DNA from: JAVWIF01 sp036639635
Lineage (GTDB): Bacteria > Bacillota_I > Bacilli_A > Erysipelotrichales > Erysipelotrichaceae
DNA length: 15,080 bases
Assembly: GCA_036639635.1 (NCBI GenBank)
Contig: JAVWIF010000044.1
Location: 1 to 15,080, forward strand
Reading direction: 5' to 3'
Part shown: one piece after another, positions 1 to 6,028 of the stretch
Layout of the letters: every line of letters begins with the position of its first letter
How positions within the stretch are numbered: position 1 is the stretch's first letter
Notes under the pieces: model-generated
Told to the model about the DNA's origin: nothing
Database searches by the model: none
The model's input: the letters and a program-made list of their open reading frames with translations, nothing else
Made by a program: the position numbers and the translations under genes

Positions 1-44
1 AAAAGTAATATAGAATAAGTTAATTTTTTTTCAATATTTGGCAT

Positions 45-195
45 AAAAGGTAGACCTTTTTTACCACATTATTTTTTGCATAATTTTTTCGATAATATAA
101 GAATAACGAATAAGAAAGTAATAAATTTGTATGCATTATCGCTATTTTATTTACCCTTTTATTTTACCAACCTTGTAACTAAAAGTCTACCTTTT
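45..195. repeat. 11-bp inverted repeat pair flanking the first intergenic region
   Basis: AAAAGGTAGAC at 45-55 recurs as its exact reverse complement GTCTACCTTTT at 185-195. The left copy sits in a near-palindrome, AAAAGGT-AG-ACCTTTT (45-60), and the right copy in AAAAG-TCTAC-CTTTT (181-195). Two dyad-symmetric copies 130 bp apart, with the right one touching the likely -35 of the first gene, look like two binding sites for one dimeric regulator. The 2-base centre is too tight for an RNA hairpin loop, so a DNA-level role is more likely than a terminator. The ends of a small inverted-repeat element are an alternative. The regulator is unknown. Confidence 0.4.
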
Positions 196-221
196 GGACC
201 ACTGAAAAGATATGCTACATC
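194..221 (+). promoter_or_regulatory. Candidate promoter of the first small gene
   Basis: TTGGAC (194-199) lies 16 bases before TACATC (216-221), which is preceded by TG at 213-214 as an extended -10. Transcription would begin near 228, leaving about a 30-base leader with the ribosome binding site AAAAGGGG at 247-254. The -35 abuts the AAAAGTCTACCTTTT operator-like site, which would fit repression. The -10 is a poor match, so this is a moderate call. Confidence 0.35.
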
Positions 222-257
222 TGTTTGATTGCTCACTATAGAAAGGAAAAGGGGAAA

Positions 258-506
258 ATGGAATATAAATTACTAGATACTATATTTAAAAATACACAAT
301 TTAATTATTTATCAGATTTAAACAATAGCCAAAATTTAAAAATTATTGAACCCTTCATTAGAACTCTTCACGAAGATGATTTTACAATTGAAGATTGGAT
401 TGAAGCTTGTCAGTATATTGTACATAAAAAAGATATTCATGTAGAAACAGCAAAAGAAGCAAAAGAATTATTTTTGAGTTATTGTGAATCAATAAAGAAA
501 CAATAG
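258..506 (+). CDS. Small acidic protein of unknown function (82 aa)
   Basis: I do not recognise this protein. It starts MEYKLLDTIFKN and is rich in Glu, Asp, Ile and Lys, with no signal peptide, membrane segment or cysteine pair. It reads as a compact, mostly helical cytoplasmic protein; the last third (VETAKEAKELFLSYCESIKK) is a likely amphipathic helix. ATG 258 was chosen because AAAAGGGG (247-254) sits just upstream. A longer TTG start at 225 would place that ribosome binding site inside the gene. It is monocistronic, being closed by a strong hairpin terminator at 528-561, so it is not part of the ruvAB unit. Codon use and AT content resemble the neighbours. A real gene is likely; its role is unknown. 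Confidence 0.75.
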   Translation: MEYKLLDTIFKNTQFNYLSDLNNSQNLKIIEPFIRTLHEDDFTIEDWIEACQYIVHKKDIHVETAKEAKELFLSYCESIKKQ

Positions 507-527
507 GATGTTTAAAGTTGTGTAATA

Positions 528-561
528 GAAAGGATGAAAAAAAGACATCCTTTCTTTTTTT
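528..561 (+). terminator. Rho-independent terminator after the small gene
   Basis: A perfect 9-bp stem, GAAAGGATG (528-536) with CATCCTTTC (546-554), is followed by seven T (555-561). It lies 21 bases after the stop codon and separates the small gene from ruvA. Confidence 0.85.
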
Positions 562-600
562 ATATGAAGAACCATGGTAAAATGGTACAAGGTGATGAAA

Positions 601-1182
601 ATGATAGCATTTATAAAAGGGATTATTCATTCTTACAGTAAAGACTCATTAATTATTGAAAATAACGGGATAGGGTATCGAGTGTATATTAGTAACCCTG
701 CTAGTGTGCGGCTTAATGCCGAAGTTATTTTATATACATATCAACATGTACGTGAAGATGCCATAACCCTATTTGGGTTTGCGACTACAGAAGAACATGA
801 TCTTTTTTTGCAACTGATTAGTGTAAAAGGAGTAGGACCTAAGACGGCTTTAAACATGCTTTCAGCAATGAAGGTAAAAGAAATGATGCAAGCGATTGAA
901 AATAATGATATAAAGGCTCTAAAAGGATTACCAGGAATTGGTGCGAAAGCAGCATCACAAATTGTCTTGGATTTAAAAGGAAAATTAGTAGAAGAAGCAA
1001 AAGAAATAGAACTACAAGAAAATGAACAATTAAAAGATGCGTTAGAAGCATTACAATCATTAGGTTATAAAAATGCCGAAATTAATAGTATTAAAAAAGA
1101 ATTAAGTTTACAAGAACAAAAAACTTGTGACCAATATATTCGATTTGCATTAAGTATATTGGCAAAGAGAAAAGGGGTTTAA
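601..1182 (+). CDS. ruvA: Holliday junction branch migration protein RuvA
   Basis: RuvA forms the tetramer that holds the four-way DNA junction open while RuvB rings pump DNA through it during recombinational repair. At 193 residues it has normal family length. The N-terminal OB fold opens with MIAFIKGII. Two helix-hairpin-helix motifs follow, VKGVGPKTAL (75-84) and LPGIGAKAASQIV (110-122), which contact the DNA backbone. After an acidic linker (about 130-145), the C-terminal three-helix domain (145-193) is the part that binds RuvB. ATG 601 was preferred over an upstream in-frame ATG at 574 because family members begin at this methionine and AAGGTGA (589-595) is correctly spaced for it. ruvB follows after 7 bases, as in most bacteria. 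Confidence 0.97.
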   Translation: MIAFIKGIIHSYSKDSLIIENNGIGYRVYISNPASVRLNAEVILYTYQHVREDAITLFGFATTEEHDLFLQLISVKGVGPKTALNMLSAMKVKEMMQAIENNDIKALKGLPGIGAKAASQIVLDLKGKLVEEAKEIELQENEQLKDALEALQSLGYKNAEINSIKKELSLQEQKTCDQYIRFALSILAKRKGV

Positions 1183-1189
1183 GAATAAT

Positions 1190-2218
1190 ATGGAACGAGT
1201 AGTTTCAAATGAGATACTAAATGATGATGAAGAATATAATCTTCGTCCACAAAGTTTAAAAGAATATATTGGACAAGGAGCTTTGAAAGAAAACTTATCC
1301 ATCTTTATAGAAGCAGCGAAACAACGTGAAGAAGCATTGGATCATGTTTTATTATATGGACCTCCTGGTTTAGGGAAAACAACGCTATCTTATATTTTAG
1401 CAAATGAGATGGGTGGTAGCATTAAGACAACAAGTGGACCAGCTATTGAAAAAGGGGGAGACTTGGCTGCTATCTTATCAACACTTGAAGCAGGTGATGT
1501 CTTATTTATTGATGAAATTCATCGTTTACCAAAACAAGTAGAAGAAATACTGTACCCTGCTATGGAAGATTATTGTATTGATATTTTAGTAGGAAAAGAT
1601 AGCAATAGTACACGTTCTATTCGTTTAGATTTACCTCCATTTACCTTAGTAGGAGCTACGACACGTGCTGGAGATTTAAGCGCACCTTTACGTGATCGCT
1701 TTGGAATTGTCTCTCAACTAGAGTTTTATGAAGTAAGCGAATTAGAAAAGATTGTACGAAGAACTTCCAAAGTAATGGATACAAGAATTGAAGAAGGAGC
1801 AGTTATTGAAATTGCTTTACGCTCACGTGGGACACCACGTATTGCCAATCGTTTATTTCGTCGTGTACGTGATTTTGCGCAAGTGATGAATGATGGATTA
1901 ATAAGTAAAGAAATTGCGACACTTGCATTAGATAAATTAAAAGTAGACCATTTAGGACTAGATAATGTTGATCATAAGTACTTAAAAGGGATTATCGAGC
2001 GCTTTAAAGGTGGTCCTGTAGGACTAGAAGCACTTGCTAGTAGTATCGGAGAAGAAACGATGACTTTAGAAGATGTGTATGAACCTTATTTGTTACAAAT
2101 AGGCTTTATTAATCGAACACCACGAGGAAGAATCATTACAGCTAAAGCATATGAACATTTAGGTTATACACTTGATGAAGGCATCTTTGTGAATACAAAT
2201 AAACAAAGCACGCCATAA
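1190..2218 (+). CDS. ruvB: Holliday junction DNA helicase RuvB
   Basis: RuvB is the hexameric AAA+ motor that drives Holliday junction branch migration with RuvA. All hallmarks are visible in its 342 residues: Walker A GPPGLGKT (57-64), Walker B LFIDEIHRL (105-113), sensor 1 GATTR (155-159), the arginine-finger region LRDRFG (167-172), sensor 2 with Arg in GTPRIANRL (214-222), and a C-terminal winged helix carrying RTPRGRIIT. The start is ATG 1190; GGGG of the ruvA tail (1174-1177) is the only nearby ribosome binding site and is about 12 bases away, which suggests translational coupling to ruvA. There is no ruvC next door, as is usual in Firmicutes. Its last 55 bp overlap the convergent YrzE-like gene. 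Confidence 0.98.
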   Translation: MERVVSNEILNDDEEYNLRPQSLKEYIGQGALKENLSIFIEAAKQREEALDHVLLYGPPGLGKTTLSYILANEMGGSIKTTSGPAIEKGGDLAAILSTLEAGDVLFIDEIHRLPKQVEEILYPAMEDYCIDILVGKDSNSTRSIRLDLPPFTLVGATTRAGDLSAPLRDRFGIVSQLEFYEVSELEKIVRRTSKVMDTRIEEGAVIEIALRSRGTPRIANRLFRRVRDFAQVMNDGLISKEIATLALDKLKVDHLGLDNVDHKYLKGIIERFKGGPVGLEALASSIGEETMTLEDVYEPYLLQIGFINRTPRGRIITAKAYEHLGYTLDEGIFVNTNKQSTP

Positions 2219-2523
2219 GCCCCTAATTTACTAGCACTTTCTATAAGCCCCATCATTGAATAATCATGAAAAAACAAGATGGGAATACATAAGACAAGTA
2301 AACCAACCAAAGCACTTAATAGTGCTTTTTTTTGAATGTTCTTACCCAATACTACACCACATAATCCATAAGCGAATACGCCACAAATCCAAGTTAAAAT
2401 ATGAAACGTATTGGTAGAAAAAACATGTAGGTAGTATAAAATTGATAAAACAAGCGATGATAATAGGGTAGAGAGTAATAAAACACCAAAAGAAAATACA
2501 AAGCGTTGTAATTTAATTTTCAA
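2164..2523 (-). CDS. Small four-helix membrane protein, TIGR04086/YrzE-like
   Basis: This 119-residue, very hydrophobic protein has about four membrane segments (roughly 8-30, 41-60, 66-84 and 94-112) and a short Lys-containing loop (GKNIQKKA) between segments 2 and 3. Length, topology and its place between ruvAB and a DUF421 gene fit the TIGR04086/YrzE family, whose function is not established. The assignment rests on synteny and topology, not a clear motif. Translation appears to start at TTG 2523: reading the minus strand, GTGAGGTG (2539-2532) lies 8 bases upstream and no ATG is suitably placed. The 3' end runs 55 bp into ruvB on the opposite strand, with no terminator between them. It is divergent from the DUF421 gene. 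Confidence 0.75.
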   Translation of the reverse strand: MKIKLQRFVFSFGVLLLSTLLSSLVLSILYYLHVFSTNTFHILTWICGVFAYGLCGVVLGKNIQKKALLSALVGLLVLCIPILFFHDYSMMGLIESASKLGAYGVLCLFVFTKMPSSSV

Positions 2524-2588
2524 AAGAAGTTCACCTCACTGTACCATATGTTACGTAGAGGGAAAACATGATAGGAGGAAACTATATT

Positions 2589-3251
2589 ATGCAAGAATAT
2601 GCGCTATTAATGGGAAAATGTTTTATTGTGTATTTTGTCATTATCTTTGCCTTACGTTTGATGGGAAAGCGTGAAGTAGGCGAATTATCAGTATTTGATA
2701 TTGTTATTTATTTGGTCATGAGTGAGCTATTAGCAATCTCTATTACCGATCCTAATGAAAGCTTATTAAAATCATTTGTTCCTATCTTTACTTTAGCTTT
2801 TTTACAGATTTTAATATCTTGGTTATTACTAAAAAGTAAAAAAACAAGAGATGTCTTTGATGGGAAGAGTGCAATTCTTATTCATAATGGTCATATTAAT
2901 CAAGATGTTATGCGTAAAGAACGTTATAACATTGATGACTTAATGTCACAAATACGTAGTAAAGACTTATCTACTCCACAAGAAGTAGCATTTGCGATAC
3001 TAGAGAACAATGGACAATTAAGTGTATTATCTAAAAAAGATTGTAAAGTAAAACATCCAAGTCCTTTAATAAGTGATGGGACAATTAATCAAAAAGCACT
3101 AGTAGCTTTAGGGAAAGATGAAGCTTGGTTAAAACATGCACTTTTAAAAGAAGGGATAAGTAGTAGTGAAGATGTTTTTTTATGTTTATTACAAAACAAT
3201 GGGTTCTTTGTGATTAAGAAAGAGTTAGATTCTAAGAATACGTTGTTTTAG
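2589..3251 (+). CDS. DUF421 (YetF/YrbG-type) membrane protein
   Basis: The 220-residue protein has three N-terminal membrane helices (about 7-25, 36-52 and 62-82) and a cytoplasmic C-terminal domain. Family signatures are GKREVGELSVFDIVIYLVMSE (27-47) after helix 1, and the soluble-domain patterns LIHNGHI (97-103), NIDDLMSQIRSKDL (114-127) and ILENNGQLSV (138-147). DUF421 proteins are membrane proteins of poorly known role; some Bacillus members affect spore properties, but nothing here shows that. ATG 2589 was chosen because AGGAGG (2573-2578) lies 10 bases upstream; an ATG at 2568 lacks as good a site. In B. subtilis the homologue yrbG also sits between yrzE and spoVB. Its stop lies inside the 3' end of the convergent flippase gene (20-bp overlap). 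Confidence 0.9.
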   Translation: MQEYALLMGKCFIVYFVIIFALRLMGKREVGELSVFDIVIYLVMSELLAISITDPNESLLKSFVPIFTLAFLQILISWLLLKSKKTRDVFDGKSAILIHNGHINQDVMRKERYNIDDLMSQIRSKDLSTPQEVAFAILENNGQLSVLSKKDCKVKHPSPLISDGTINQKALVALGKDEAWLKHALLKEGISSSEDVFLCLLQNNGFFVIKKELDSKNTLF

Positions 3252-4536
3252 TTAAAGCTTTCCATAAACGAAAAGCGTGAGCAAGTGTAGTTACTAACAT
3301 ACCACTCGCAAGTGCTAAGGGAAGAGCATTGGTAAGCAAGCTAGGCGCTAGAATTAAGATGCATAAAACACGTGTAAGAGAGCCTAAAAAGGTGTCTATA
3401 ACACTCTTTTTACTTAAGGATAAAGCAACCAATAAACTAGATAGTGCAGGTTGTAAACTATAGAGTGCAAAAGGCCAAGCCAGTTGTTTTAAGATAAGAG
3501 AACCATGTGTACTATGATAAAATAACAATAAGAGTTCCTCATTATAAAAGTAACAAAGAAAACTACAACTAAAGCCCACTAAAAAACAACAACCTAATAT
3601 CATATTCATTAGTTTTTTGGCATATACAATGTTTCCTCTTGTATAATAATACGTAAATGAAGGTAACAAATAATTGCTCAATGTTACACTAATAAAAGAA
3701 GGCATTGTAATAATAGGCAATACATATCCATTCAATTGCCCATATGCACTTACCATACTTTGACTTTGTAACAAACTTAAACCAAGTACCATCAGTATCG
3801 GTTCTATAAAGTATGTTAAAGAACCGATAAACCGACTTCCACTCAATGGTATCGATATACTTAGTACTTCATCGAATTGTTCTTTATATAGCCTTGTAAA
3901 TAAACTGGACAAGTGAATACTAGTGTGTTTTTTAAACAGGATGCTAACAAGCATATAAAGCGCACTTACACCTTCTCCTACACTTAAGGAAAGCATGGCA
4001 ATTCTTGCCATTGTAATGCTTGTTAGATCTTGATTATATTGAAATGCCCATAATAGAAATAGAATACGTGAAGCTTCTTCAAAGAGTTGGGAACTACTAG
4101 CTTTTAGATGTTCTTGTTTTCCATATAAATATCCCTTTAATAATCCAGATAAACTAACCAAAGGAATCATTGGTACAATTGTCCAAAGAACACTGGTAAT
4201 AGAAGGTTGTTTTAGTACAACAACAGCTAAAAAAGGGAGTAATACGATATAGACAATACTAATCACAAGATTATTTATAATAGATAATAACGTACTTGCC
4301 ATGAGTGGCTTAAGCGCATGCCTACTTTGGGCAATTACCTTTGATAAGGCACTCGGTATCCCCATCTGAGCAAGTGTAATAACAAACACTAAAGTAGGGG
4401 ATGCCAAAGAATAAAAGTTCATTGCACTAGGCGATAGCGTTCTTGCTAAAAGAATACGAACAATAAAAGATAAAACTTTCGCACCAGTAGAAATTAGAAT
4501 TAATAGTAGGGTAGAGCGAAGAATTGTTTTTTTCAT
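3232..4536 (-). CDS. Polytopic flippase-like protein, SpoVB/MurJ (MOP) superfamily
   Basis: This 434-residue protein is a chain of about 12 hydrophobic helices. The N-terminus (STGAKVLSFIVRILLARTLS, then a Met- and Gly-rich stretch with QMGIPSALSKVIAQ) is typical of SpoVB-type polysaccharide or lipid-II flippases, as is the paired-helix pattern repeated in the second half. It is shorter than Bacillus SpoVB (about 520), which suggests 12 rather than 14 helices. The position after yrzE- and yrbG-like genes supports SpoVB orthology, although lipid-linked saccharide export is only inferred and sporulation cannot be assumed. ATG 4536 is preferred: AGGTG lies 9 bases upstream, whereas the in-frame GTG at 4548 is part of that ribosome binding site. 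It converges with DUF421, overlapping by 20 bp. Confidence 0.85.
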   Translation of the reverse strand: MKKTILRSTLLLILISTGAKVLSFIVRILLARTLSPSAMNFYSLASPTLVFVITLAQMGIPSALSKVIAQSRHALKPLMASTLLSIINNLVISIVYIVLLPFLAVVVLKQPSITSVLWTIVPMIPLVSLSGLLKGYLYGKQEHLKASSSQLFEEASRILFLLWAFQYNQDLTSITMARIAMLSLSVGEGVSALYMLVSILFKKHTSIHLSSLFTRLYKEQFDEVLSISIPLSGSRFIGSLTYFIEPILMVLGLSLLQSQSMVSAYGQLNGYVLPIITMPSFISVTLSNYLLPSFTYYYTRGNIVYAKKLMNMILGCCFLVGFSCSFLCYFYNEELLLLFYHSTHGSLILKQLAWPFALYSLQPALSSLLVALSLSKKSVIDTFLGSLTRVLCILILAPSLLTNALPLALASGMLVTTLAHAFRLWKALTKTTYS

Positions 4537-4757
4537 ATGGGTAAACACCTATGCTTTCTACTATTTATTAGTATATGAAAGTGAATTGAAGAATACGACA
4601 ACGTTTATGATTCGTGATTTTATCTTTGATGGTAAAAAGTAAGGCTCTAGTTATATGTTATTAACTAGAACGGTTAGAATATGGGGATAAAGATATTTAA
4701 AAATCATAGGCTGAGAAGGTTTCATCCAAAAGATACGATTCGATTATAAAATAGGAC

Positions 4758-4785
4758 TTGACACACAAGTCTATTTTAGTATAAC
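4758..4785 (+). promoter_or_regulatory. Consensus-like sigma-A promoter
   Basis: A perfect TTGACA (4758-4763) is separated by 16 bases from TATAAC (4780-4785), predicting a start near 4792. No gene follows directly; the first product would be a short RNA ending at the hairpin 4831-4863. The hairpin GACTTG/CAAGTC overlaps the -35 and could instead be the terminator of something upstream. Confidence 0.5.
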
Positions 4786-4791
4786 ATTAAC

Positions 4792-4863
4792 ACATAGGAA
4801 GAAATGCATAGCTATTTGACCTTACATATAAAGAAAAGAATTGCATAGCTTTTCTTTTTTTTT
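4792..4863 (+). ncRNA. Possible small RNA of about 70 nt
   Basis: The interval runs from the predicted start of the TTGACA/TATAAC promoter to a hairpin with stem AAGAAAAG (4831-4838) and CTTTTCTT (4849-4856) followed by T4857-4863. It carries two imperfect copies of AAGAAATGCATAGCTAT spaced 37 bases apart, the second folded into the terminator. There is no open frame with a ribosome binding site. This is inference from signals only; it may be a decayed leader of the pseudogene downstream. Confidence 0.25.
4831..4863 (+). terminator. U-tailed hairpin
   Basis: AAGAAAAG (4831-4838) pairs with CTTTTCTT (4849-4856) around a 10-base loop, and T4857-4863 follow. The stem is AT-rich and therefore weak, but the form is that of an intrinsic terminator. 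Confidence 0.45.
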
Positions 4864-4932
4864 GATTTTATTTTTATAAATTACATATAATAATTGTATC
4901 CTAGATGAATTTAATATATTTTCACTAGGAAT

Positions 4933-4972
4933 AGCAGATTGCATTATATAATTTTTGCGGATCTGCTTTTTT
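4933..4972 (+). terminator. Terminator-like hairpin upstream of the pseudogene
   Basis: AGCAGAT (4933-4939) pairs with ATCTGCT (4961-4967) around a 21-base loop, with a further inner GC/GC pair possible, and is followed by T4968-4972. It lies just ahead of an extended -10 at 4985-4993. Confidence 0.45.
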
Positions 4973-4984
4973 ACTTGGCGTTTA

Positions 4985-4993
4985 TGGTACTAT
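4985..4993 (+). promoter_or_regulatory. Extended -10 ahead of the pseudogene
   Basis: TG (4985-4986), one base, then TACTAT (4988-4993) form an extended -10. The -35 is only T-rich (part of the preceding terminator tail). Transcription from about 5000 would give a short leader with GGAG (5008-5011) before ATG 5021. Confidence 0.35.
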
Positions 4994-5020
4994 TTCTATA
5001 TAAAAATGGAGTTGAATCAC

Positions 5021-5476
5021 ATGTCCTCATTTTATGATTTAAATGTTGAAGAAGCAGTTAAAAACGAGAAGCTAAGGAGTGACTTTAAGCATGCAAAGAT
5101 AAAAAAAAATCTCACTAACTAATCGAGCTAAGTATTTAGAAGAGAATATGAATGCTATTGTAGAAAATAGTGTTTAAACTGCAGTTTCTAAGTTAGTGCT
5201 TTCTATGAAACGAAAATTGAAAAAACTAAATCTGAAGATTGCTCATTTAGATTTAGTTTAAATGTTATCAGCAATAATTCTGGTATGCCAACTAGTAAAA
5301 CTTCGTTTGATGAGAAAAAGAGTATTCTTAATTCAAGAGTGAAATCACTTCGTAGTTTAAAAACGAAAATGAAGGTATCTGGAAAATTTCAAAATAATAG
5401 AAGTTCAGGATGTTTGGTTATCATCAAGAACTATTTAGAACAGGAAAAAGATAGGTTATCGATATCGCAATTCTAA
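5021..5476 (+). pseudogene. Decayed gene of unknown function
   Basis: ATG 5021 has a good site, GGAG (5008-5011), and reads MSSFYDLNVEEAVKNEKLRS and on to a run of nine A at about 5102-5110, after which the frame closes at TAA. Shifting frame at the A-run restores a sensible continuation (ISLTNRAKYLEENMNAIVEN) until another stop near 5177. From about 5190 the original frame is open again (VSAFYETKIEKTKSEDCSFR and on) to the stop at 5474-5476. This pattern of one protein split over two frames suggests an ancestral product of roughly 150 residues broken by at least two indels plus a stop. The C-terminal part is Lys/Ser-rich. I do not recognise the family. Confidence 0.55.
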
Positions 5477-5488
5477 TCACACTGGCAT

Positions 5489-5544
5489 TACAGGGGGATT
5501 ACTGTAGTCTTTAAGTGATGAATAACCATGTTGCTTAACATGGT
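5489..5544 (+). other. Two hairpins in the 220-bp gap before comN
   Basis: TACAG (5489-5493) pairs with CTGTA (5502-5506). ACCATGTT (5525-5532) pairs perfectly with AACATGGT (5537-5544) around GCTT. Neither has a T-run, so an operator or RNA structure is as likely as termination. The rest of 5477-5660 holds nothing I can name. Confidence 0.3.
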
Positions 5545-5661
5545 AGATTCATTTGGACTGTGAATAGTAACAAGAATAGGTATTAATTCATTATGTAAAA
5601 TATTTCAGAAACATATCGATTGAATTATCATGAAAAAGCTTTTCTAAATTGTTTGAAATCG

Positions 5662-5670
5662 TGCTATAAT
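5662..5670 (+). promoter_or_regulatory. Extended -10 promoter for the comN-recJ unit
   Basis: TG (5662-5663), one base, then a perfect TATAAT (5665-5670) form an extended -10. No good -35 lies 17 bases upstream (TTCTAA), which is tolerable with an extended -10. The predicted start near 5677 gives a leader of about 20 bases containing AGGAGG (5684-5689). Confidence 0.65.
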
Positions 5671-5696
5671 ACATAAGCAATTAAGGAGGATGAGCG

Positions 5697-5987
5697 ATGC
5701 GTGAACAAATTGAAATTCATGATAAATATATTGCACTAGCAATTGCTTTAAAAACAAATGAATTAAAAAGAAATGAGCTATCCTCACTTACTTATGAACT
5801 AGTAGAAAGTGCATTGTTAGCAAAGTGGAACTTAAAGAAACCTAATACAATGGAACAAGCAATAGATGATATTGTCCATTTAAATGCGAATGAAGCGGTG
5901 GCTTATTTATCGACAAACGCAATGATAGCAGGTTCTAAAATGAAAATAGATGAATTCGACGATTTACTTCGTTGTAAAGAAAAGTAG
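5697..5987 (+). CDS. comN: ComN-like post-transcriptional regulator (96 aa)
   Basis: This small soluble helical protein resembles the Firmicute ComN (YrzD) post-transcriptional regulator family. The cues are size, the central Lys-Trp (AKWNLKKP), an IDDIVHL helix, and the AVAYLSTNAM then KIDEFDDLL ending. In B. subtilis ComN acts on comE mRNA and localises with DivIVA; whether that holds here is unknown. Orthology is supported by position: after the spoVB-type gene and before recJ, as in Bacillus, although secDF is missing between comN and recJ. ATG 5697 has AGGAGG (5684-5689) 7 bases upstream. Its stop codon TAG lies at the foot of a terminator hairpin (5986-6009), so recJ would depend on read-through. 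Confidence 0.65.
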   Translation: MREQIEIHDKYIALAIALKTNELKRNELSSLTYELVESALLAKWNLKKPNTMEQAIDDIVHLNANEAVAYLSTNAMIAGSKMKIDEFDDLLRCKEK

Positions 5988-6009
5988 TGCAGGTTGCTGT
6001 ACTTTTTTT
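5986..6009 (+). terminator. Terminator or attenuator between comN and recJ
   Basis: AGTGCAG (5986-5992) pairs with CTGTACT (5997-6003), with one G-U pair and a four-base GTTG loop, followed by T6003-6009. The stem includes part of the comN stop codon, so a terminating ribosome would occlude it. That gives a possible translation-dependent control of recJ read-through. Confidence 0.65.
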
Positions 6010-6028
6010 CTTGTGAAAGAGGAATAAA

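Larger units (their letters stand above)
4537..5020. other. 484-bp intergenic region with hairpins and promoters
   Basis: No intact gene is visible. The upstream part holds a dyad TCTAGTTA/TAACTAGA near 4652-4675 without a T-run. Then come a consensus-like promoter (4758-4785), a hairpin overlapping it (GACTTG 4755-4760 with CAAGTC 4766-4771), a pair of near-identical 17-base direct repeats (4799-4815 and 4836-4852, 15 of 17 identical), and two terminator-like hairpins (4831-4863 and 4933-4972). A second promoter-like site at 4985-4993 leads into the pseudogene at 5021. No known riboswitch or T-box core was recognised. The density of signals around a dead gene suggests the remains of an acquired module. 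Confidence 0.5.

Noticed and set aside
225..257. Longer N-terminus of the first gene from TTG 225
   Set aside because: It has no ribosome binding site, and the strong AAAAGGGG site would lie inside the coding region just before ATG 258.
575..583. TGGTAAAAT as an extended -10 promoter for ruvA
   Set aside because: A start near 590 would leave essentially no leader ahead of the ribosome binding site at 589-595; the ruvA promoter remains unidentified.
2538..2546. TGGTACAGT on the minus strand as promoter of the YrzE-like gene
   Set aside because: It overlaps the ribosome binding site, so transcripts would start downstream of it.
4600..4790. Riboswitch or T-box leader in the flippase-comN gap
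   Set aside because: No T-box core sequence or known aptamer pattern could be recognised, and no intact gene follows.
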